From Chloroflexota bacterium (lineage in GTDB: Bacteria; Chloroflexota; Dormibacteria; Dormibacterales; Dormibacteraceae), in the NCBI GenBank assembly GCA_003446775.1, contig DMCH01000043.1, positions 1 through 5,352 on the forward strand: a DNA stretch of 5,352 nucleotides, written 5' to 3'. The notes under the pieces are model-generated. The model was given only the letters and a program-made list of their open reading frames with translations. It searched no databases and had not been told where the DNA came from. This document shows, piece by piece, positions 1 through 5,341 of the stretch; the first letter of the stretch is position 1, and each line of letters opens with the position of its first letter. A program made the translations under genes and the position numbers.

Positions 1-64
1 ACGGTTTTGAAGACCGCGGGGCCAGCGTCCTCGACCGTCCGTTAACGTCCACCCAGGTACGGGC

Positions 65-289
65 GTGGGGCTCGACAATCCATTGCGGTCCGCCGCTGTG
101 CGCTACAGCGCGCCGGCTTGGCTGTCATCTTGGCTGTCAGCTCACGCCGGAGAGTGGTCCCCAGTCAGCCTGCTTTATGCGCTAACTGCACCCGTCCTGC
201 CTTTGCTCTTCGGGTCAATGCTGATTCCGATCATCGGTTACGCGTATTTGGCCAGCCGGCGCGCTGACCTGCCTCGCGACGACAGCTAG
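65..289 (+). CDS. Small putative membrane protein (74 aa), unknown function
   Basis: I do not recognise this protein. It reads as 74 residues from a GTG start, with an amphipathic N-terminal third rich in Trp, Ser and Ala. One long hydrophobic stretch follows at about residues 34-63 (SLLYAL...IPIIGYAYLA), then a short charged tail (ASRRADLPRDDS). The positive residues after the hydrophobic segment would keep the C-terminus in the cytoplasm. An AGGT at 55-58 sits 6 nt before the GTG and is a passable ribosome site. The frame is closed by a TGA at 8-10, so it is not the tail of a longer upstream gene. Third positions are moderately GC-rich, as in the neighbours. Its TAG overlaps the stop of the convergent minus-strand gene. 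It could be a chance ORF, because nothing beyond the hydrophobic segment supports it. Confidence 0.42.
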   Translation: MGLDNPLRSAAVRYSAPAWLSSWLSAHAGEWSPVSLLYALTAPVLPLLFGSMLIPIIGYAYLASRRADLPRDDS

Positions 290-522
290 GGAGACGAGCT
301 TTCGCCGACCCGGCGCAGCTCCTGCAGTTTCTTGATGTCCTCGAGGTCGACGTAACGCTTCCGATTCCCGGCGCGTGTGTAGGCCCACAACTTTCCTTCG
401 GCCGCGGGGATCAATGTCTCGAGCCGATCGAGGATGCCAGCAGGTCGCCGAGTCGAATGATTCCGCAGACGATCGATCCATCTATGTTGGACCAGCTTGA
501 CCTCCAGGGGGTCTCGCTCCAA
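286..522 (-). CDS. Small basic protein with MerR-like winged-helix C-terminal half (78 aa)
   Basis: The 78-residue product is rich in Arg, Lys and Glu. Residues 29-70 hold a helix (ILDRLETLIPAAEG), then a wing-like turn and closing helix (LWAYTRAGNRKRYVDLEDIKKL). The pattern aromatic-x-R-x-G-N-R-[KR]-x-Y-x-D-x-E-D-I-x-x-L resembles the wing plus third helix of MerR/excisionase-type DNA-binding domains. The residues before it do not make an obvious recognition helix, so DNA binding is inferred, not shown. The frame is open back to the stop of the upstream gene, and the only standard start in it is the TTG at 522. A GGCGGGG run a few bases upstream may serve as ribosome site. It lies 57 bp after the membrane SRPBCC gene on the same strand and is probably co-transcribed with it. 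It may be a truncated regulator or a small nucleoid-type protein. Confidence 0.6.
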   Translation of the reverse strand: MERDPLEVKLVQHRWIDRLRNHSTRRPAGILDRLETLIPAAEGKLWAYTRAGNRKRYVDLEDIKKLQELRRVGESSSP

Positions 523-579
523 CTCGATCGACCCCGCCTGCCCGGAGATTGCTAAAGCTGTACGAAGGCGGGGCGTGCC

Positions 580-1233
580 CTAGTCGCCGACGCCGCTCGT
601 AGTAGCCGCGCCCACTGCCAGGTAGTCCCTCATCCGAGCGTCCAACTGTGCCCGGTGCGCCTCAAACTCGCGCTTGAACAAGGGTCGGAGCAGCCAGGCA
701 CCCAGCGACATTTGCTGGCGGGCTCTTACCTCAAACAGGGTGCCACCCTCTACCGGCCTGAACGTCCTCTCCATGTCGATGCTGCCCATGCCGGAACCAT
801 CAGTGATGGTCGTCGTCACCAGTTTCCGGGGCGGATCGGAGCCCACCACAGTCGTCGTCAAGACGCGGCCGGATGCCTCTGTAACGTACCTCGATCCGAG
901 TTGACCGGGCTGTCCAGTCTGGCTGACTAGCCGGGTTCGGTTAGGGTTGCCAGACACCCGCAGAGAGACCTTGATGTCGGACGCAAGCTCGAAAAGCTGC
1001 TCAGGTGTCCCTGGAAAAACTGCGCTGGATTCACTCTTAACTCGCATCGGCACGAATCTGAAGATGATCCATGCCCACATGGCGCTGGCGACCCCAACGG
1101 CGAGGCCACTAAAACCGAGTGGGGAGGCGACCCAAGCAGCCAGCACCCCGATCGCGGCCGGCACAAGGAACCAGAGCAGATTCAGCTGGATGCGCCGGGC
1201 GATCCCTGGCGGAGCCAACCAGTTCCTCGACAT
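580..1233 (-). CDS. Membrane-anchored SRPBCC (START-fold) protein, 217 aa
   Basis: Two hydrophobic segments at about residues 17-36 and 41-61 form a short helical hairpin with only four residues between them. A soluble domain from about 66 to 205 follows. It begins with a strand and helix (SAVFPGTPEQLFELASDI) typical of polyketide-cyclase/SRPBCC domains, continues with beta strands (TTTVVGSDPPRKLVTTTI, GTLFEVRARQQMSL), and ends in a long helix (FKREFEAHRAQLDARMRDYL) that closes the cavity in this fold. Such domains bind hydrophobic ligands. The membrane anchor suggests lipid or membrane-metabolite handling at the inner face, which is inference. The start is the ATG at 1233; no good Shine-Dalgarno precedes it, and a sigma70-like promoter lies about 30 bp upstream. 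The MerR-like gene follows on the same strand. I see no catalytic residues that would name a reaction. Confidence 0.85.
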   Translation of the reverse strand: MSRNWLAPPGIARRIQLNLLWFLVPAAIGVLAAWVASPLGFSGLAVGVASAMWAWIIFRFVPMRVKSESSAVFPGTPEQLFELASDIKVSLRVSGNPNRTRLVSQTGQPGQLGSRYVTEASGRVLTTTVVGSDPPRKLVTTTITDGSGMGSIDMERTFRPVEGGTLFEVRARQQMSLGAWLLRPLFKREFEAHRAQLDARMRDYLAVGAATTSGVGD

Positions 1234-1263
1234 TAGAGCAAGAGCAGGTTAGGGACTGCCGGG

Positions 1264-1291
1264 AGAATCCGCAATCCACTTTCTTCGTCAA
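1264..1291 (-). promoter_or_regulatory. Candidate sigma70-type promoter for the membrane SRPBCC gene
   Basis: On the minus strand TTGACG (1291-1286) is followed after 16 bp by GATTCT (1269-1264), about 30 bp before the ATG at 1233. The -35 is close to consensus and the -10 is weak. The -35 overlaps the CAAGGT box of the plus-strand repeat element at 1288-1329. A factor bound there could therefore affect both directions. Confidence 0.38.
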
Positions 1292-1303
1292 GGTGGGGCT
1301 GGG

Positions 1304-1329
1304 ATGCGCGGTGTTCTCAAAAGGTGTAC
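1304..1329 (+). repeat. Intergenic repeat element, divergent copy (first in window)
   Basis: This is the most divergent of four copies of a 26-bp plus-strand element. It keeps the invariant end AAGGTGTAC (1321-1329) and an ATGC start (1304-1307), with 18 of 26 positions matching the copy at 2792. A CAAGGT box (1289-1294) lies 9 bp upstream, the same spacing as CCAGGT in the copies at 2792 and 5327. It sits in the divergent region between the minus SRPBCC gene and the plus three-TM gene, 58 bp before the ATG at 1388. Confidence 0.55.
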
Positions 1330-1387
1330 CGGCAACCCTCAGAGTCGTCGGTAAGTGTGTTTACTAGCGGCTGTGCGTGTCGCGGCC

Positions 1388-1741
1388 ATGTGGGTAGTCG
1401 GTGCTGCGAGCCTGTTTCTGTTCGCCATGTCGGCTTGGCTCCTGCTGAGCGGACGCAGACCCCCGGGCATTATCGGACGCGGATTGACATCAGGGGATGA
1501 TCAACGGTTGCATCGGGCTCCACCGATCTACTTCCGGGCGATGGGGACTTTCGTGGCATCGGCGGCGCTAGACGGCTTATTCCTTGTCTGGGTGATTGGC
1601 TTGATGCCGCATCCGTCGCTCGGGGCGGTGGAGGTCCTCGTCGCCGGGTTGTTCCTGCTGACGATTGCTACCGGAGCGTCTGTGGCGTGGCTGATCTACG
1701 TTTCGGCTCGGTATCGGCTCTTTCGCTGGGACAGGCCATAG
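1388..1741 (+). CDS. Three-TM integral membrane protein of unknown function (117 aa)
   Basis: I do not recognise the family. From ATG 1388 the product has 117 residues with three hydrophobic segments at about 3-21, 53-73 and 80-105. A hydrophilic loop (SGRRPPG...DDQRLHRAPP) lies between the first two, and a basic tail (SARYRLFRWDRP) ends the protein. By the positive-inside rule the loop and the tail would both be cytoplasmic only if one segment re-enters or the first is cleaved, so topology is uncertain. In-frame GTGs at 1355 and 1373 would add 11 or 5 residues. I prefer the ATG because the codons before it (TGT TTA CTA) are poor for this genome, but no start has a clear ribosome site. A repeat-element copy lies upstream, and the lipoprotein gene follows on the same strand after 141 bp. 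Confidence 0.7.
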   Translation: MWVVGAASLFLFAMSAWLLLSGRRPPGIIGRGLTSGDDQRLHRAPPIYFRAMGTFVASAALDGLFLVWVIGLMPHPSLGAVEVLVAGLFLLTIATGASVAWLIYVSARYRLFRWDRP

Positions 1742-1756
1742 CTCAGCCTCGTTAAC

Positions 1757-1772
1757 CAGGTAGGGCTACCTG
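1757..1772. repeat. 7-bp perfect inverted repeat CAGGTAG-GG-CTACCTG
   Basis: A 16-bp dyad with perfect 7-bp arms and a 2-bp centre begins 15 bp after the stop of the three-TM gene. It ends 18 bp before the repeat element at 1791. As an RNA hairpin the loop is tight and no T-run follows, so a terminator is not well supported. As DNA it looks like a symmetric operator. Its half site contains CCAGGT, the same word found upstream of the other element copies. Confidence 0.45.
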
Positions 1773-1790
1773 CACGGCAATAGCATCGGG

Positions 1791-1816
1791 GTGCCCCGTA
1801 TTTCCTTAAGGTGTAC
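1791..1816 (+). repeat. Intergenic repeat element, copy identical to the one at the window end
   Basis: This copy is identical over all 26 bp to the one at 5327-5352. Inside it GTATTTCCTT and AAGGTGTAC form an imperfect dyad around the palindrome CCTTAAGG (1804-1811). It lies 66 bp before the preferred ATG of the lipoprotein gene. The bases after it show no resemblance to those after the other copies, so the conserved unit ends at GTGTAC. It may be an operator, an activator site or part of an unusual promoter. TAAGGT could act as a -10 of TANNNT type, but no -35 is visible at the right distance. Confidence 0.7.
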
Positions 1817-1882
1817 GGACTTACCGCCTCCTGCGCACACGGAGTAACTCGACTGGCCCTGTAACGGTTGTATCTACGAGCG

Positions 1883-2617
1883 ATGCCTGTGACGCGCGGC
1901 GTGACGCACTTCGTGGCTCTGGTCAGCCTGGCCGCCGGCCTGGCTGGTTGCGGAGAAGTGGTCGGCTACCCGGCCGCGGTCGCGCCAGCTCATACGCAGT
2001 CCTTCCCGACTGAAACCGCCTCACCGCTGCCTGCCGGGGTCGATGCCATGTCTGGACTGCAGCAGAGGCCGATGAGGCCGCCCACCCCGGCACCAAATGC
2101 GTCCCAGCCGCCAGGTTCAGCGCCGGCGGGGTGTGCCAGTACAGCTCCATGTGAGACCTGTACGGCTTCCTCGATGGCTGATTTAGGCTCGCTGGCGCCG
2201 AACTACGGAGCGGGGGTCGGGCCCGCCTACCTGTCGGGCCAGACCAGCTGGTACTCCGGCGGGCAGGCGACCATCCTCATGGTGGACTCCCAATATTCCG
2301 GACCCCTGCTGGTGCGGGCGTTTCAGTTGGGGGGTAACGGGAAATCGACGGTCACTCTCGCGGATTTTCCCTCGCCTGATCCGCGAACAGGACTACCCGT
2401 GATCAAGCAGGAGCCCCGGGTGGCCGTGGTTCCCGCACTCCACACGACTGGAGGCGGCTTGTACTTGGGCGCGGTGGCCCCGACTTCCTTATGGAGAGCC
2501 TGGTTCGGAGTGCTCAGCACCGACAGCCCTGGATGCTTTGGGCTTCAGGTGGACGGAGACGTGTTCACCGAGTTCATCTTGTTCGTGGTCAACCCAGGAA
2601 CATCGCCAGGCGGCTGA
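1883..2617 (+). CDS. Secreted lipoprotein of unknown family (244 aa)
   Basis: The N-terminus is a short lipoprotein signal peptide: Arg5, a hydrophobic core (FVALVSLAAG) and the lipobox L20-A-G-C23, so Cys23 should be lipidated and the protein anchored outside the membrane. Residues 30-82 are a Pro/Ala/Ser/Thr-rich flexible linker. The globular part, about 84-240, starts with a Cys cluster (C84, C90, C93) and has a fourth Cys at 218, which allows two disulfides. A central stretch (GPAYLSGQTSWYSGGQ, then VDSQYSGPLLVRAFQLGG) looks like a small beta domain. The end (DVFTEFILFVV) is a strong strand. I know no named domain that fits. The start is ATG 1883; TTG 1868 would add five residues and GTG 1889 would remove two, all keeping the signal. 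No strong ribosome site is present. It stands alone, with a repeat element 66 bp upstream. Confidence 0.82.
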   Translation: MPVTRGVTHFVALVSLAAGLAGCGEVVGYPAAVAPAHTQSFPTETASPLPAGVDAMSGLQQRPMRPPTPAPNASQPPGSAPAGCASTAPCETCTASSMADLGSLAPNYGAGVGPAYLSGQTSWYSGGQATILMVDSQYSGPLLVRAFQLGGNGKSTVTLADFPSPDPRTGLPVIKQEPRVAVVPALHTTGGGLYLGAVAPTSLWRAWFGVLSTDSPGCFGLQVDGDVFTEFILFVVNPGTSPGG

Positions 2618-2657
2618 CCCCCCAGGCGCGGGTCGCTCCTCTCGCCCGACAGCGGCT

Positions 2658-2680
2658 GGCTACCGCCACTCCGGGTAGCC
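2658..2680 (+). terminator. Possible hairpin terminator of the lipoprotein gene
   Basis: GGCTACC (2658-2664) and GGTAGCC (2674-2680) can pair as a perfect 7-bp stem with a 9-nt loop, 40 bp after the lipoprotein stop. No T-run follows (CTGTTGACGG comes next). It would therefore be a U-less terminator or only an mRNA 3' end stabiliser. Confidence 0.35.
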
Positions 2681-2791
2681 CTGTTGACGGCAGAGCTATT
2701 TGCACACCGTTCGGCAGCTTTCGGTGAGCACGATTCGACCCTGCACCGTGATCGATCCGATCCCGACCGTGCTGAGCCAGGTCACTGCCGC

Positions 2792-2817
2792 ATGCCCAGT
2801 ATTTCTCTAAGGTGTAC
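2792..2817 (+). repeat. Intergenic repeat element, third copy
   Basis: It matches the copies at 1791 and 5327 at 22 of 26 positions and keeps TAAGGTGTAC intact. Similarity to the copy at 5327 extends upstream: over 42 bp (2776-2817 against 5311-5352) 35 positions agree, including GCCAGGTC and GCCGC. No intact gene follows on the plus strand. A coding-like fragment does, which may be the remains of the gene this copy once served. Confidence 0.65.
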
Positions 2818-3026
2818 AAACGCGCGTTCGAGCACATCGCCCTCGAACCAGCGGGGCATGGTGGCCTTCAACGATTCAGATCATCACCTGGTTCGAGTCC
2901 ACCCGGGTGGGCCGGGCGAACCAGGAGCTAGTTCTCGAAGGAGGACGATTCAGCCTCGGCGAGCCCGACTGTAGACGTCCGCGCGGTAATCGATCGCAAC
3001 GATCTGAACCAGGTGTTTGCTTGTAG
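2812..3026 (+). pseudogene. Possible decayed gene fragment (two plus frames)
   Basis: From GTG 2812, inside the repeat element, one frame reads VYKRAFEHIALEP with coding-like codons. It then degrades and stops at 2929-2931. From about 2871 another plus frame reads TIQIITWFEST, then RVGRANQELVLEGG and RFSLGEPD, and stops at 3024-3026. By hand count about three quarters of third positions over 2874-2972 are G or C, against about 42% of second positions, the pattern of real genes at this GC content. The second frame has no start codon upstream. A frameshifted remnant is plausible, but I recognise no family, and in GC-rich DNA chance open frames are common. Confidence 0.22.
2887..2925. repeat. 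Strong nested hairpin in convergent intergenic DNA
   Basis: CCTGGTTCG (2887-2895) is perfectly complementary to CGAACCAGG (2917-2925). Between the arms lies the 12-bp perfect palindrome CCACCCGGGTGG (2899-2910). Together they give a 9-bp outer stem, an asymmetric internal loop (3 and 6 nt) and an inner GC stem. No T-run flanks it on either strand. Its place between convergent genes fits a bidirectional U-less terminator or a structured RNA. The outer left arm can also pair with CGAACCAG at 2844-2851 and, as a 10-mer (2885-2894), with GAACCAGGTG at 3006-3015. Confidence 0.5.
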
Positions 3027-3144
3027 AAGACGATGCCCGCTTGTATAGGCTCAACAGCGCGGGTCCGACCTGATCGGGGCCAGGGTGGCGAGGTGGACGT
3101 TCGGGGTGAGAGCCGTCATCGCGCCGCCTGTGGCAATGTCGATT

Positions 3145-3621
3145 TCACCCCAGCTCACCGGCCGCGCCAGAGGACCCCTCCGCCATCGACCTGATCAGGA
3201 GATTACGAAGCCGAAGAAGCCGCCGCAGGTACGGCGTGGCTACGAGAAGGTCGGCCAGCCGGCCAATAAGACCGAAAGGGAGCCGGAAGTCGACGATATC
3301 GCGCATCGTCGTCGTGATGTCGCGAGATTCGAAGCGGTGCTCATGACGAAAACTTGCAAACGGACCCTCGTTGGATTCATCGACAAAAAGACGAGGACGG
3401 TCGAATGCAGTGATTCGGGATGTCATCCGCCAGTGGATCCCGAAGTGGCGCGCCTCCCAAGTTACAAACTCATTGGGCCCGATCAGGCCTGCAGTGACGC
3501 CAGCAACGGCGATCTCCTTCGAGGAATGCATGGACTGCTGATGCAGGCCAATATCGCGAGAAAGGTCAAAGCAACGCTCTGCGGGCGCTGCGATGTGGCT
3601 GATGAGTTCGATGTGCCCCAT
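3145..3621 (-). CDS. SRPBCC family protein (158 aa), second gene of the SDR operon
   Basis: A complete single-domain START-fold protein. It opens with IELISHIAAPAERCFDLSRDI (residues 4-24), the first strand and helices of SRPBCC proteins. It continues with GLIGPNEFVTWEARHFGIHWRMTSRI and DRPRLFVDESNEGPFASFRHEHRF, strands whose pattern belongs to a recognisable group often annotated as SRPBCC or cell-division-inhibitor-like proteins next to NAD-dependent epimerases. The C-terminal helix (about 117-146, FGLIGRLADLL...LRRLLRLRN) closes the hydrophobic pocket. The domain probably binds or cyclises a hydrophobic small molecule; no ligand can be named. The ATG at 3621 is only 2 bp after the TAG of the SDR-SRPBCC gene, with weak GGTGG upstream, so translation is probably coupled. 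The tail after residue 147 is Gly/Ser/Ala-rich and likely disordered. Confidence 0.88.
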   Translation of the reverse strand: MGHIELISHIAAPAERCFDLSRDIGLHQQSMHSSKEIAVAGVTAGLIGPNEFVTWEARHFGIHWRMTSRITAFDRPRLFVDESNEGPFASFRHEHRFESRDITTTMRDIVDFRLPFGLIGRLADLLVATPYLRRLLRLRNLLIRSMAEGSSGAAGELG

Positions 3622-3623
3622 AG

Positions 3624-5060
3624 CTATGGCCCGCCACCGGCCGCGTTCGATGATCCTTCCAGGATTCCCTTGATGCGCTCAACTTCAGCAGCGGTGTCAC
3701 TGGCTAACCAACCGCCGAGCAGCGCCTTGATCGCCGGCCCGATGATTGGTCCGAGTAGAAAACACTCCCTGTGCGTCACCCGCGTTCCTTCTGGCGTCGG
3801 GTCGCACGTGAAGAAACCGTCGAATCCGCGAAGCGGCCACGGCATCTCCTCACCTCTGAAATCGAGTCGGGAGTATGGCGTGAGCTTGAAGGACAGTGTT
3901 GCCGGCGGGGCCGGCAAACCCATGAACCTTCCGCCATGGCGAACGAGGCCTGTGTTCCCGTCTCGGCGGATCCAGTGAACACGCCCGACCTTCAGGTCGG
4001 CACGCCGATACTGGTTCACATCAAGAACGAACTCCAATACATCTTTGCAGTCGCGTTTGATGATCGTCGTCCCTTCTCCGCACATCGTCAGCAGCTGCCT
4101 CCTATTGCAGTGAACGGTCGCGAACAAGCGAAGATCGCTCAACCTGAAACCCTCCGGCCCGGGGAGACCTGCACGGATCGATTTCTCGTCAAACGCCGTT
4201 AGGGGAACCAGGTCGTCCGGCACCCGGTCCGGCGCCAGAGCCGGTTCGATCAGCTCCTCCTCCAGAATCCGAACCTGGGCGGTCGAAATCAGCGGTACGG
4301 TCATCGTCGCCTCGGCGACGCGAGCTAAAACATAATGGAGCGCTATCGGGGCTCGGATAAAGAGCCGCCGCTTGCCAATGACTCTGGCTACCAAGCGCGC
4401 GATATCGTCGAAGTCGAGTTCCGTGGGGCCTAACAGTGGGATGGTCTTACGCGACAACCTGCCGTCAACCAGCGCGGCGGTTAGGACCCTCGCAGCGTCC
4501 TCGACCGCAAGGGGCCGAACTCGTCGCTGTCCGACGCCGACATAAAACGGGAACGTCCGGATGGCACGACTCAGATGATCGAGCATGTGATCGCCGGGCC
4601 CAAACATCATTCCGGGCTTCACGATCGTCCACTCAAGATTGGCCTTGCGGACGATCTCCTCGGCCGCCCACTTTGATTCGTGATAAGGCGATCCACAGGC
4701 GGGCCGAGCCCGAAGGAAGCTGACCAGGGCGAGACGTTTCACGCCGGCCTTCTCCGCTGCTCGAACAACGTTGAAGGTGCCGGTGACGTGGATGGCCTGA
4801 TAGGTCTGACTGCCGATCTCGCGGTTTATGCCGGCGCAATGAGCGACCGCTTCGCAGCCATGAAACGCATTCGCCAAGGCTTCCTCATCATCAATGCCTG
4901 TCCTGACGTGGCTGACATGCGGCAGCGCTAGAACCTCACGCGCCCATGGACGCTGGTCGACACCTCGAGCAATCAAGACAACCTGGTGCCCGGCCGCGGA
5001 CAGGGCTGCAGCTATATGGCCACCGACGAGCCCCGTGCCTCCCGTAATCGCTACACGCAT
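3624..5060 (-). CDS. SDR (NAD(P)-binding epimerase/dehydratase-like) fused to SRPBCC domain, 478 aa
   Basis: Residues 1 to about 311 are an extended or atypical short-chain dehydrogenase. A Rossmann loop G7-G-T-G10-L-V-G13 follows the first strand, Arg32 after the second strand hints at NADP, Ser114 ends a core strand, and Y126-H-E-S-K130 is the catalytic YxxxK. The C-terminal part resembles NDUFA9-like proteins that use NAD(P) on sugars, lipids or quinone-like molecules. Residues about 331-478 are a full SRPBCC domain (DVLEFVLDVNQY, LTPYSRLDFRGEEMPWPLRGFDGFF, EGTRVTHRECF). The joint, about 312-325 (LFATVHCNRRQLLT), fits neither domain and carries a perfect AGGAGG upstream of Met326, so the fusion may come from a lost stop codon. 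The start at ATG 5060 is fixed by the Rossmann strand; GAGG sits 2 bp before it. It leads a two-gene operon with a separate SRPBCC gene. The reaction is unknown. Confidence 0.9.
   Translation of the reverse strand: MRVAITGGTGLVGGHIAAALSAAGHQVVLIARGVDQRPWAREVLALPHVSHVRTGIDDEEALANAFHGCEAVAHCAGINREIGSQTYQAIHVTGTFNVVRAAEKAGVKRLALVSFLRARPACGSPYHESKWAAEEIVRKANLEWTIVKPGMMFGPGDHMLDHLSRAIRTFPFYVGVGQRRVRPLAVEDAARVLTAALVDGRLSRKTIPLLGPTELDFDDIARLVARVIGKRRLFIRAPIALHYVLARVAEATMTVPLISTAQVRILEEELIEPALAPDRVPDDLVPLTAFDEKSIRAGLPGPEGFRLSDLRLFATVHCNRRQLLTMCGEGTTIIKRDCKDVLEFVLDVNQYRRADLKVGRVHWIRRDGNTGLVRHGGRFMGLPAPPATLSFKLTPYSRLDFRGEEMPWPLRGFDGFFTCDPTPEGTRVTHRECFLLGPIIGPAIKALLGGWLASDTAAEVERIKGILEGSSNAAGGGP
4083..4103 (-). 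promoter_or_regulatory. Perfect internal Shine-Dalgarno and ATG for the SRPBCC half of the fusion
   Basis: On the minus strand AGGAGG (4103-4098) precedes an in-frame ATG (4085-4083, Met326) by 12 nt. The protein from there would be 153 residues (3624-4085), the usual size of a free SRPBCC protein, beginning MCGEGTTIIKR. This is the strongest ribosome site I see in the window, stronger than those before the annotated starts. The 12-nt spacing is long, so efficiency is uncertain. It may be active or a relic of two separate genes. Confidence 0.5.
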
Positions 5061-5137
5061 CGCCTCAAGGCCGAAGCATGACCGTCGGGGATGGTGTTCG
5101 GTCGGCTGTCGCTCACGGCTCCGGGCGCGACCGCCAG

Positions 5138-5341
5138 TTAGTTTTCGGGGTCCCGATGTTCCAGCGCCTCACGTTCCTGAACATCGCCTCTAATTTCCGC
5201 GATCGCCCAAGCCGCCTCCTTCGCTCCCGACCACCACCCAGGGTGAAGGACGGCAAAAGTCAGTCTGGATCGCGGAGCCGCGGCTCGCCGGAGGCTCGAA
5301 CACCAGACTGGCCAGGTCCACGCCGCGTGCCCCGTATTTCC
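5138..5341 (-). pseudogene. Start-less coding-like ORF upstream of the SDR operon
   Basis: A minus frame is open for 67 codons between TAA at 5342-5344, which lies inside the repeat element, and TAA at 5138-5140. It contains no ATG, GTG or TTG. Its last 43 residues look like a real C-terminus: RLTFAVLHPGWW, then SGAKEAAWAIAEIRGD and VQEREALEHRDPEN, a helical, charged pattern. It ends 77 bp before the SDR start. It may be the tail of a decayed or frameshifted gene, or a small gene using the CTG at 5263 (41 aa). The family is not recognised. It is the main content of 5061-5326, which otherwise holds no supported gene. Confidence 0.3.
5154..5186. repeat. 8-bp inverted repeat CGATGTTC-N17-GAACATCG
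   Basis: Perfect 8-bp arms at 5154-5161 and 5179-5186 lie about 95-125 bp upstream of the SDR start. The 17-bp spacing gives a centre-to-centre distance of 25 bp, so the arms are not on the same face of the helix in a simple way. It lies inside the start-less ORF. It could be an operator or chance. Confidence 0.25.

Larger units (their letters stand above)
2618..3144. other. Convergent intergenic region without a supported intact gene
   Basis: This 527-bp stretch lies between the ends of the lipoprotein gene (+) and the stand-alone SRPBCC gene (-). It contains a hairpin just after the lipoprotein stop, one repeat-element copy, coding-like fragments in two plus frames, and several CGAACCAG/CCTGGTTC words that can pair in different ways. 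The longest open frame, 2684-2974 on +, has poor codon-position bias and I do not accept it as a gene. An unsupported possibility is a small RNA starting near the element at 2792. Confidence 0.5.

Noticed and set aside
1..45. Possible C-terminal end of an upstream plus gene (frame 1 ends TAA at 43-45)
   Set aside because: Fourteen codons are too few to judge, and another frame through the same bases is equally open.
2888..2913. GGTTCGAGTCC, which looks like a tRNA T-loop and 3' acceptor end
   Set aside because: The two outer T-stem pairs do not match, and no D-arm, anticodon arm or 5' acceptor strand lies upstream. The word is explained by the inverted repeat 2887-2925.
2684..2974. 96-aa plus-strand open frame in the convergent intergenic region
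   Set aside because: Third-position GC is no higher than second-position GC, there is no ribosome site, and the sequence is Arg/Pro/Ser-rich without recognisable pattern.
3021..3049. TTGTAG-N17-TATAGG promoter-like pair on +
   Set aside because: The -35 matches only three bases of consensus and no gene follows on +. The repeated GCTTGTA (3019 and 3039) is short enough to be chance.
3901..3915. GC palindrome GCCGGCGGGGCCGGC
   Set aside because: It encodes the Pro/Ala-rich LPAPPAT stretch inside the SRPBCC domain and is explained by codon choice.
3085..3978. 297-aa plus-strand open frame
   Set aside because: It lies antisense to the SRPBCC gene and the 3' part of the fusion. Its composition (Pro/Arg/Ser-rich, no domain) is that of a shadow frame in GC-rich DNA.
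4307..4320. Inverted repeat GTCGCC-TC-GGCGAC
   Set aside because: It lies within the SDR coding region and is explained by GC-rich codons.
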